This document shows positions 44,532 to 56,500 of a stretch of 64,000 nucleotides of DNA, piece after piece (positions within the stretch are counted from its first letter, which is position 1; each line of letters opens with the position of its first letter). The notes below the pieces were generated by a model that worked only from the letters and a program-made list of their open reading frames with translations, did no database searches and was not told the origin of the DNA. This DNA is from Thermococcus gammatolerans EJ3. GTDB taxonomy: Archaea; Methanobacteriota_B; Thermococci; Thermococcales; Thermococcaceae. The stretch lies in assembly GCF_000022365.1 (NCBI RefSeq), contig NC_012804.1:1612001-1676000 (forward strand), in the 5' to 3' direction. A program made the translations under genes and the position numbers.

Positions 44532-47500
44532 CGCCTCCTGTATACGTAAACCCCAATCAGCACCAGGATCGCAAGCGCCGCGAGGATGTAGCAGGCGGTG
44601 TTTCCTCCTTCCTGTGATGACTGTACCGGTGTTGAGGTTGTCTCGGCTGGACTTTCGGTGTGGGTCGGTGTTTCCGTTGGGGTCTCGTGTTCCTCGTGCG
44701 TTTCAACCTTCACTTTGCTCGCAACGGCGAAGAGGGAAAGCGAAGGCACGTTGACGCGGTAGTAAACGTATTCGAGGTCTTCGTACTCGAACACAGGCCC
44801 GTACTCGACCCAGCCGTTCTCGAGGTGGAGCAGGAGCAGGGAGTCCTTGCTGACGTTGCTCGCCCTGAGCCATTCCTTTGAGACCCTGAAGCGGAGCGTT
44901 GCGTTGGCTATGCTCAAGTTCTCCGGATGGGTGACGTTGAAGATGGAGTAGGTAACGTAATCGTAGCCCTCCGGCGCCTCCACGTCTCCAGGCCTCTGGT
45001 AAACCGCCACCATGCCGTTCACCTTCACCTTTGGAAGGAAGTATATCCTGTAGAGATCTGTCCTCGTCGAGACCCGCACCCATTTACCGGGCTCGGCGGA
45101 TACAATGTCCCCGTCAGCTTCCTTCTCCGTGATGGGCTTCTCCACCAGTTCCACAGTGTAGTTCTTCTTCTCCGTCAAGTTCCCGTAGAGGCAGGTCACG
45201 GTGAGGGTGTAGTTCCCCGCCTTCAGACCCCTGGTCGGTACGAAATCTCCGCTTCCGGCGAGGTTTCCGAGCTTCCAGCTCAGAGAGCATGGCTTTGACG
45301 TCTTGATAGTGACCTCCCCACCGGTGTAGAGCTTCTCGGGTGTGATGGTTACCTCCGGCGGTTCCAGGGTTCCATTCTTGGGAACGGCTATCAAGACGCT
45401 TCCGTCTTCATTGCCCTCGAGAATCTTGACGCTCCCTCCAACGGTGGTTTCCACTTTGGATGGGTCTATCCCAAAGGCCGACCTTAACTCAACCGAGCCC
45501 CTGTAAGTGCCCATCCTCTCGATGGTCGCGTTGGTGAAGAGTTTTCCAGCGTTCATTGTGATGTGTATCCCCTCATCCTCCGGCAGGGCGACGAGCTCTC
45601 CCTTAGCACTCAGGATTATTGTGTTGTCTTTAATTTCCACGTCGAGAGAATCAACCTTGGTGAGGTACGGGCTCACGAAAGCCCTGGCGAAGGCTTCGTT
45701 CCTGAAGATCGCGAAGACCATGGATGCATTCCGGGGGTCGGGTCTCAGCTCCATCCTGAGCTCGCCGAGCATCGCTCCCTTCCGAGTTCCTGTTATCTCA
45801 ACGCTCATGCCTTCGAGGGTTCCGTTGAAGAGCGGTCCAACCCTCATAAGGGGCGTTGGAACAATGTATTCCGCCCTGTAAACGTCCGGCTCACCGAAGG
45901 TGAGGCTCACGTTGCCCCAGCCGTCGAGGCTTCCCCCTTCGCCGCCGAGGAGTATTGCGGTGTCAAACTTTTGGGCCTCGACCGTGTAGTTCGCCGGCGG
46001 GTCGAGCACCTGTATGCTCATTGGAGTTGGCTGGGTCAGGGTTGCGTAGATGTTGTAGAAGGCCCACTCCCCCAACGTGATGAAAGTGTCCACCGCCGCT
46101 GCTATCGTGCCCTTTGCGTCCTTCAGGGCCTTTTTCTGCTCCTTCGGTGAGAGGGACTGGAAGGACTTCTTCTTTTTGAGCTCTTTGACTATCAACTCCT
46201 GCGCTATCTCCTTGGCGGCCTTCTTTGAGGCCTCGCTGAACTCCTCGGCCATCTCTTCCTCCGGCGATGGCGGGTTGGCGGCGTCCTGGGCTTCCTTGTA
46301 TATCTCGTTCAGGATGTCGTTGTCCACTATCTCAAGCACAGTTTCAAGGAGCAGCATCTGGAGATCCTCGTCGCCTATTATCGCCGTCCCGTACTTCTTC
46401 ACGACCTCGATTTCCTCCGGCAGGGAGAGGCTATCGAAATTGGCGACGTCCTCGTAGAAGTCCCTGTCCATGCCGTAGTTCTGCTCAAGTCTCGCCATCG
46501 TGTCGAGGTTTATCACCGCCGCGTAGGTCGCGTCGTCGGCCTCGATTAGGGCGTTGGTTTCGGGAGAGTTCTGAGCCATCCACGTGAAGTTCTTGTCCTC
46601 ATCGGGGAAGTCTATGTTCTCGACGATGTTGGTTATCTTAAGCATGCTCTTGGCCATAGCCGCCACTATGGTCCTTACCGGAACGTCAATGTCGTACACG
46701 CCAAGCGCCCCTTCTACGCCTATCGCTATCAGGTCTATCTCATTGAAGAGGAGCGAGTACTCGACACCAACGGTAACGCGGTAGTGGGGTATGACCGTTC
46801 CGGGTTCCTTGCTGTGGTCCGCTATGGCCCTGAACTCAAAACCCGGCGGGATGACGTGGTACCAGACGTAGCCCTCCGGCTCCATATCGTAGTCGCCCTC
46901 GGCGTAGTAGCTGTAGTAGATGTTATCGTTTGTGTTCTTGAGCTTTAGATAGGTCTTGTCCCCGTTCACGCCGATGACATCAACCTGAACGGGACCGACG
47001 TACTCGGTGAATGGCACGAAGCTCTTGTCGAGGGCCTTCACTGGTGTCTTCATGTAGTTTATCGGTATCGTCACGTAGTAGCCGGGCAGGGGCTGTCCGT
47101 TGATGGTCTCGTAGTACAGCACGTTGGCCGTGCTCATGTACTCGCCCGAAAAGTTCACGGGTGGGATGTACGTGGGGGGAGCGTCCAGCCACCAGGGCAT
47201 CCATGCCCCGTAAACGTACCTGACCTGGCCGGGCTTGACAAGCCTCGTCAGGTTCTTCGCCCAGACGTCGGCCATGAAGGTTTCATCGCTTCCGCCGAGG
47301 AGCGTGACGGAGTTCCTCTTGAGGAGCTTGTTGTGTAGGTTGGGGTCGCGCTCCGGGATGTAGTCCCTCACGCTGAGCGACTTCAGGTAGACCTCCCTGT
47401 CGCCGATGTTCTCGATTATGAGGTCGAAGTGGTGGCTCTCAGCCGCTTCGAGGTTTCCATCGCCGTCGCCGTCGTAGGTGTAGCTGTTCAGGCCGTAGTT

Positions 47501-50500
47501 CTTGACGCTGCACTCCCCGCTTATCTGGCACCACTGCCTCGTGTACGGGTAGGCGTCGTACCCGTTTATCTTGAAGACGGGCCCGAGGTCGAACTCTATC
47601 GTGGCGTTCCTCTCGTCCCTTAGAACCCCATCGAGGTCATAGAGCCGTATTTTGATCGGAATCTTTCCGTCGCTCGGAAGTTCATCGGGGAGAGGGTCCC
47701 ATCTCAGGGTTATCGGATCGAAGTCCGTTATGGGGATGAGGGCGTTGAAGTAGCCTTCCATGTTCCCCGGAACCGCGACGAGGAGGCTCACCTTTCCGGT
47801 ATGCCTCTCGATGTACTCGGGCAGAACGAGCTCGATCTTCGCGACGCCTGTAAGTTCCCCGATGTTCTTTAGGAGAACGCTCACGTTCGCGAAGCGCTCG
47901 TCGTATGGAATGGCAGTTCCAAAGACATCTGGATCTCTCCTATAAACGTAAACGGCCGTTGGGTGACTGATTGAGTAGGACACTATCTTTATGTCCACGT
48001 TTCTGAAGTACACCTTCCTGATGGCGCTGATGCTCGTCCCCTCGGCGTTTTTGGCGGTGAACTTCAGATAGCCCGTCCCAGTGAGGTTCTTTCCGACGGT
48101 GTCGAGCGTTATGTAGCCATAGTACTCCGTGGAATTTAGAGAGCTCTCGTTGAGAAGCTCCTCCATTCCGTTGTAGATGAGGGTGTAGTTCACGGCAACG
48201 ATGGGACTCCGCGAGCTTGCCCCTCCGGCGAGGCTTATAACGCCTTTGACGTCGCCATTGCTCATCGGGTACACGTCCAGCGAGACGCCGAGAAGGCTGG
48301 AGCCCCAGCCGGGACCCGTGCTGACCGTGCTTCCAAGCGAAACTGCTCCCCTCTCGTCGAGGATGTCGTAGTTCGTCTCCACTTCGCCGCTCGCGGTGTA
48401 CATCGTCCCGCCCGTGAAGTTTTCAACGAGCCGCGGCTCGTGGCCTCCCCAGTCGGTGTTGTTGATAGCACTAGCGCCTGTAGTCAGATGGATTCCCTTT
48501 CTATTCACCAGCGAGTTGTTCTCCAGCGTGAGAACCGCGTTTCCGGCCATAAAAATCCCGAGGTCGTTGTTCTGGACGAGGCTGTTTGTCAAGCTCACGA
48601 CTCCGCCGCTTCCTTGGGGTATTGAAATCCCCACGTTTCCTCCCGTTATAGTGTTGTGGTCTATGAGAGTACTCGTGCCTTCAGATACCCAGATGTCTAT
48701 TCCAACGTCGTTGTCGAAGAACAGGTCGTTGTAGATTGTCCCGTTAACGCTTAGAAGCTCCATACCCTTGGTGTTGTGCATAACATAGCTGCCCCTCACG
48801 TCAACAGCTGCCCTATATGTCCACAGCCCCACCTCGTTTTCTGTTATCTTGCTGGAGATCACCTTAACACTCCCACTGGAGCCCATTGGATGGAGATGAA
48901 TCCCATAATCGAAGCCGCCCATCGTGCTCTCGTTAATGATGACATCGAAGGGATTCTCCGACCAGACCCCGTAGCCGGTTCCGTCCCCTGTTATCTCGCT
49001 CTTCTCTATCTCCATGCGTCCGCTGACCTTGACGCTCCCACGGATTCTGGAGTTACTTATCCGTATCCTTGAGTAAAATGAAGAGGTCACGTTGCTGTAT
49101 ATCTCGTCGTTTGCTATGATGAGCCTCGCCGCGCTGCCGTAAACGGGCGCGTTTACGACGCTGTCCCTCAGGCCAGCAACCCCGCTTACCGTGTAGAGGG
49201 TCGCCTCGAAGGCACCGAGCTGAAGGTAGGGGTAGCGGTTCGGGCTTCTCACGTGGACGGCTATGACGTTCTCCCCGCTTCTCAGGTAGCCCGCGAGGTC
49301 GACGAAGTCTATCAGTGGAGTGGCGCTTATTCTGCCCCCGCCCCAGCCGTAGACGAATGAAAGTTGTGCCTCGTGGTTCAGCTCATCAACGACCTTCTTT
49401 CCGTTCACATATATCTCAACGCCGCTTATCGCGTAGTAGTTTAGCCACGCCTGGACTGGCAGTTTTTCAAAGTTCACGACCTTCTTCAGGTAGAGGTCCG
49501 TGAACTCCCCTACCTCGGTCCCGCTGGTAAAGCTGGAATGATACATATCCGCGGAGAACGGAGCGCTTCCGGTGCTCATGCCCGTGGTTTCTGTCGTGTA
49601 CATCCAGTTATCAGCGGGTTTGCTCATGGAGTAGAACCACTCGGCGTTTTCACCCACGGCAGTTTCCCTGACCTCAGTGTTCTCATGGCTCCAGAACATC
49701 CAGGTGCTGAAGGAGACACTCCCACCGTCTATGCGGCAGCCTGTGATCAGGGCATCGGTCGAGAGGGTTCCAAAGGTCGAGCCTTCGAGCCTTGAGTTCA
49801 GGATTACGATGTGGGACTGGCCGATGTTGCTACTCAAACCTTCAATGATTATGTTCCTGAGGACGCTCGCGTCCTTGTCCAGGTCGTCCGTCGCTGGTAT
49901 TCCGTCAACATCTTCCACGCGGAGGGTTCCTTCCGGCTTGACTTCGATCTTGCCCCCCTCAACCGTGTAGCTCCTCAGCCTTAGCTTGCCGTTCACATGG
50001 GCATAGAGGCGGCCTGCCTTTCCGCTCTCTAAGGTGCTCACCTTTCCCCCGCTGACGTAGACCATCAGATACCCAGGGTACGGCGAGACGTCGCCGGTGA
50101 GGTTAACGTCGTGAAGCTCTATCCCGCCAACGTTCTGGGCGTGGAACGCGTACTCGCTGCCGGTGACGTTGGTATCGTAGAGGTAAATCCAGTTGTTGCT
50201 CAGGTCGAGCTCGAAGTTCCTCTCCCCGTTGGATTCTATAAGCGAATCCCTGAAGCTCAGGCGAACGTTCTTCGCACAGACACCTTTCCCGTTGTTCCTC
50301 AGGGTCACGTTCTTCAGTTCCTCGGTGGCGTATCCATAGCGGGGAGCCTCAAGGCAGAGTCCGCATTCCCGGTTGTTCTCGATTAAGAGGTTCTCCATCG
50401 TCCAGTGCCAGTCAGAGGCGACCCCGAGAAACTTTATTCCGAACTCGTTGTTCCTGAAGGTGCTGTTGACTATCCGCAGCGAGCCGGGGGAGTTCCACAC

Positions 50501-53500
50501 GGGCCTGAGGTACGTGAGCCCCATCCCCCTGTGGAAGATGCTGTTCTCAACGTTCAAGCTTCCGCTCACGGTAATTCCGCCGTTTACATCACTGTTCCTC
50601 ACGGTGACGTTCGAGAGACTGAAGTTGAACTCCCCATCCAAGGTTGAGCTGATGAACTCAGCGTTGCCTGTAAAAGTTCCTCCTTCAAAGCCGCTTAGCC
50701 TTGAATCTGACACATCCATATTCCCGTTTTCGCCTGAGAGGTTTAGGGAAGTACCCCGGATAACCGAGTTCTGGAGAACCTTCAGCGTTCCGTTCACTTG
50801 CACACCATCGCCGAGGACGCTGATCTGGCAGTTCCTAAGCTCAAGGGAACCCCTGCTGGTTATCAAGATGCTCCCGTTGACGGTGTACGATTTTCCAGAG
50901 CAGAGCTGGGTGTTGTTCACCAGCCAGTCGCCCTGAACCGGCGGGCCGGAGATTCTCACTTTAAAGGCCTCAACGGTCGCGGCCCCGCAGGTGTCAACGG
51001 CCTTCACCCTTACCACGTTGTTCGCGTACGGCTGGAGATACGGCGATATGTCCATGTCCTCGCTGTAATCCATGTATTCACCGCCGTTGATTGAGACGTA
51101 GATTCCCTGCAGGTTTCCATTCTTGTCTTTGACCTCCGCGTGGAGGATAACCTCTTCGCCGGGTCTTGCCTCATCGACAATCTTCACGGCAAGCTCTGGC
51201 CTCTCGTTGCCAGAGCATACGGAGAACTCCGTCTCTGCCCTAAGTTCTCTCCCGCAAGAGTCCATAGCGGTGATAACCAGACTCAAAAGCTCCCCGCGAG
51301 CCCCTTCTTCCTTGAGTTCCTTCATAAAGGGACTCAAGTCCAGCAGAAAGCTTCCGTTCAGGCTGAGGTGGTCGTCCACCCAAGAGTAGCTCACGTTCGG
51401 CGTAAAGGGCTCCGTGTGCTCGATGTTCTCTATGGTGAACGTGTAGTTGGTTGGCGGGGCGTTGGTGTCCATCGTGAAGTTGATGGGGACGAGCAGGTTC
51501 ATCACGTTGCCCCTCGGCGAGGTTATCTCAAGGGTGCAGTCCTTGAAGCAGGGCCACTTAACGGTTATATGCCTCGTGGGTAGTGACCTGAAGTGTCCAT
51601 AGCCATCATAGACGACCGCATAGAAACTGTGCTCCCCGTTCAGATGTCCTGAGAAGGTTTTCTCGCAGTAGTAGATGCGTTTCGTGTGAAGGTGTCCCTT
51701 ATCGTCGATGTAGCTTATCCAAGCGGTCTTGACCCGAAGCCTGTAGTAATGACCGTCCCATGATAGGGTGCATGATGCGAAACTATCCGATGACTCTATC
51801 CTTACCGTTATCTCCTCCGTTTCTGGAGGGAGCTCTGCCCCATCGGATGGAGTCAGGAGAGCGTAACCGGCGTTCAGGCTCGGATACGGTATCGTCACGC
51901 TCTTCCACGTGGCCTCGCCCCGGTTTCCGTACCTATCAACTGGAACGACGGAGATGTTGTAGGTCTCTCCCGGAGTGAGTGTGAGCGTTGTCCCGTCCCA
52001 TAAGCCCGGTTCTCCCGTGAAGTTCCCGACCAGTGTCTCATTTATCCACAGCTCGGTGTGGTTGAAGTCTTCATCACTTGGGTTTATCCACCCAACTTCC
52101 GCACCGCCAGCAAACGTCGTAACGGCGAGAACTTCTATCTTTGCAGGGGGAACTGTGTCCCTAACGCGCAGGAAGAAGTACTTTCCATATGTTCCATGAC
52201 CAAGGGCATCGTATACCTCGATGTAGTACATCACGTATGCCGGTTCGCTCGTGTTGAACCGCACAAAAAATGGAACTCCACTGGTGTAATTCCCGGAGTA
52301 GAGTTCTACCCACCCGTGGTTGGGGTCGTTCGCGTCCGGGTTGAAGTAGACGTCATAGTGACCGGGATGGGGCTCTGTGACATTGATGAGCAGGCCCGCT
52401 TTAAGTCCTCTCTCTGCATGAGTTGAGTATATCCCATCCCTCTCCCATTCAAGGGTCAGGTTGACGAGCTTGTCATGAACCACCGGGGGGGCTGTGTCCG
52501 TCTCTACAACTCTCGTTTCTGTAGAGCCAATGTTCCCACCCAAATCAATCCCGTACACCCTAAAGACGTGCCTGCCATCTGGGATGGGGATGGTTATGTT
52601 CCAGTCTTCTTCGTCCCCTTCCATTGTATGGTTAACCCCGTCGAGTTCGAGTAGTGCCGAGCTGAGGCGCTCACCGGCGACGATGTTAAAGGTGAGTTGA
52701 GAGGCTCCAAGAAGGGAGTCGTTTTCCGGTGTCGGTTGAATAAACCAAAGTTCCGGAGGTGTTGTATCCACTGTAAAAGTTCTGTGCTCCGTTTCGTTGA
52801 AGTTACCTGCGGTGTCCCAAGCCCCAACATAAAACTCGTAGTGTCCGTCTTCGATGGTTAGGGAGATGCTCCAGTTCCTCCCGGAGCCCATCATCACATA
52901 CACGGCCCCATTAAAGTTCAATACCGCCCGTGAGAGGTTTTCATTCGAGAGCAGTCTGAACTTGACGCTGTTTTTGTTCAAGATTGAACCGTTTTCCGGT
53001 GTGGGCGGTAGGAGAATAAGCCTCGGGGGCGTCGTATCCCTCACCCGTATCTGCACCGTCCTCTCGCTTTCCCATCCGAATGTATCGTTGGCCCACACCT
53101 TGTACTCCACCATCCCCGGCTCATGTGCCTGGAAGACCACGCGCAACGTGGTGTTGCTGGAGTAAATGCCTTCCTCCTGAAGGACGCTGTCCCTGTAGAT
53201 TTCGTAGCTCGCGGGGTGGATATCGTGTATGCTTACCTCCACCGTCACCAAGTCCCCCTCATCCACCGTATCCGGGCAGTTTACCGTTATCTCTGGAGGA
53301 TTCCCATCCGATTCAAAGGTCAGCTCCCCGCTTTTTGCTCTAGTTCCTGCCGCGTCCATGCCGTAGATCCTGAGGACGTGATGTCCATCCGTTAGGGAGA
53401 CGTTCAGGTTCCAGCTCCTTCCAGAACCAAGCATCGTGTGGTTGACACCATCGAGTTCAAGAACCGCCAGCAAGAGTTCCCTGCTCGCCTCCGCCTCGAC

Positions 53501-56500
53501 CGTTACCCAGCTTCCCTTTATCCTCGATCCGTTCTCCGGCGCGAGAACGACTATTTTGAGTGGACTTTCGCGTTTCACAACCCTCATCAGCCACCAGCGT
53601 CTCGCAACGCCGTTCTCGTTTTCGGCCCTCACGCTGACGTTCCAGAGGCCTGGAATTAGAGTAGAGTTGGTGTAAGTCGAGCCGTTCCCTTCTTCCTCCA
53701 GAACTACCGTCCCGTTAACTGCCCATGTAACGTTTGCCACCTGGTTGAGCGCTATGGAGAACGTCACCGTTTCGTTTTGAAAAACTTCAACCTCCTCTCC
53801 TTCAGGTGATGAAGAAACGATCTTTAGTGGCTCGATAACTCTGAAACATTCTAATGGCGTGGAGTTTACATGCCCGAGTGTATCCTCGGCCTCGATTATC
53901 CAGCAGTACGTTCCTCCGGATAGTCCTTCCGTCGAGATCGTGAAGTTCGTCCAGCTCGAATACTCTGAAGTTACAACCGTTGTCCATTCTCCACTCTCGG
54001 TGGCGTTCGTCTTTAGTTTTGCGATGGAGGGATGCGCTTCGTTCCACAGGGCATATACGGTTACATCCTCCCCCTGGAGGACAGATTCACTTTCCTGACC
54101 GTAGGAGACATACCTCGGTGCCGTGGTGTCAATTTCAAATACAACTACCCCGGTTGCACCCTCATTGCCGTGCATGTCCTTCCCAGTGGCATGGAACTCG
54201 TGATTCCCATCGCCGGCGTTTAGGCTAACCCACCATTCCCTTCCAGAGCCTTCCATGGGGTAAGCGGTTTCGTCAAAGTAAAGGGTAGCCTGGCTTAGCT
54301 CCTCACTTGATGTCAGGTTAAAGACAACCAGAGAATCTCCGACGAGGCTTCCGTTTTCGGGGGTTGGTGGAAGGAACGTAAGAACCGGTGGTGTTGTGTC
54401 CGTTTTAACCGTGAGCTTCCATGAGTGACTTACTTCCCTTCCATCTCTACGGGCCACTACGGTTACGTTCCACACTCCGGGGATTAGGGTATCGTTGTGG
54501 TACTCAGAGTACGTCCCTTCTTCCGCCAGAACCTCGGTGTTGTTGACGAACCAAGTCACATTGGCGGCTTTGTTTAATTCAATTGAAAAGCTCACACTCT
54601 CATTGTCCCAGACCGTGATGTCGTTGCTCTCGGGCGAAAACGAGACTATCCTCAGCCCTTCCTCAACGCGGAAGCAGAGCTTCGGCGTTTCGTTCCCGTT
54701 CCCGAAGGTGTCGTTGGCTTTGATGTACCAGCAGAAGACCTTTCCGGCAAAGTTTTCCTCGGTACTTATCGTCCCGTTGCTCCAGCCGTTGGCGATTTGG
54801 AGCGGCACCTCGCTCCATACGAAGGTCCCATCAACGAGGGTTGCGTTCGTAACCAGAACTGCCCCCTCAAGGTGGGCATCGGTCCACTTCGCAAAGACCT
54901 TGGCTTTATCACCAGCCATCACCTCGTCCTCAGCCTGACCGTACTCCAGAAATCTGGGGGCCGTCGCGTCTATTTCCACCGTTCTCTCTTCCGTGTGGTT
55001 GGTTATCCCTTCGGCCGAGCCGTAAACGCGGAAGGCATATGTTCCGTCCGCGAGGTTTTCCTTTACCGCCCACCAGCTCCTCCCGGAACCGCTCATGCTC
55101 TCGTTGGCGCCGTTCCACTCGAGGGTGGCGTTGTCGAGGTCGAGCGAGGAACTGACGTTTATGATGACTCTCCTCACGTTGAGCATCGCCCCGTTCTCTG
55201 GAGTTGGTTCCACGAAGCTCACGGTGAGGCCCGGCTTGGGATAGACGTACCACGCCCAGAAGTGGCTCGCCGAGCCGTTGGAGTTCTCGACGACGGCCCT
55301 GACGCTGTGCTCCCCCTCCCCCACATCGGAGTTCGTGTAGGTGGATGTCTCAACGTTCTCCTCCGTCTTCACGATGCTCCCGTCGAGGTACCAGGTAACG
55401 TTTACGGTTTGGTCGACGGTTACCGAGAACTCGACGGTATCGCCGACGTAGCTCTCAACGGGGCTCTCCGGTGAGTACGAGACTATTTCAGGTGGGGAGT
55501 AAACCACGAAACAGTGAACCGGAGTGGTGCTCTCGTGATCCAGGGCATCGTATCCAGTTATCTTCCAGCAGTAAAGGTCCGGCTCATCCATGCTTATTGA
55601 GAAGTTGCTCCAGCCTTCCGTTCCTTCAAAGACCACTTCATCAAAGACCTCCCATGAGCCGGTTATGTTTGTATAAAGAACCGCCCCCCTGAGGTGGGGG
55701 TCGCTCCAGAAGGCGTGGACGTGAACTTCCCCGCCCGGCGGGATACCTTCCGCATCCTGGCCGACGTTTGAATACTCCGGGGCCTTCGTGTCAACTTCAA
55801 ATTCCCTCTCCTCGCTCGTCCCGTTGTTACCGGCCAAGTCCTGGCCGTAAACCCTGAAGGTATGGGTTCCATCAGCAACGCTCATCGTGTAGTGCCACTC
55901 CTTTCCCGAGCCGAGCATGGTATGATTTGCCCCGTCGAACTCAAGGGTCGCCATTGTGAGGTTCTCGTTCGAGGTGACGTTTATCACCACGCTTGAGTCG
56001 CCGATCAGGGAGCCATCCTTTGGCGTCGGCTCAACGAAGGTGAGGACAGGTGGGGTGATGTCGTTCTCCTCCTGGGCAAGCGGTGCGAAGATGCCCAATC
56101 CCGTCAGGTTGGCCTCGACGAGGTTCTTGTTCGTGTCCAGATGGTGCCCGCTCGTCCCATCGAGCGTCCAGCCCTCGGTGAAGTGCCATATCTGGAGGCT
56201 GTTCTCATTAAGGCCCTCAAGGGCAGAATCGTCGTAATAGAGGCCCAGATGGAGCCAGCTGTCCACGTCTATCTCAATGTATTCCCCAACGTCGCCGTAG
56301 CCCTCCGGCGGTGCCGGCCGGTTCTCCGGGGGAACTCCCCTCACGAGACAGTTTCCGGGACAGGTTACCTCCGTTGGAATCCCGTTTATCGTATTCCCGC
56401 TCAGCGAGCCGTAGAACTCTGCGATGACGATTATTGCCCAGGCGTTCGTCTCGGAGAGATTAGTCGTCAGTTCGTTGTTGTCTATAAACGAATCCCCCGC

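Noticed and set aside
52490-56060. Repeats in the giant gene as a CRISPR-like or mobile array
   Set aside because: The periodicity is in frame, hundreds of codons long and diverged at DNA level; it is a protein-domain array.
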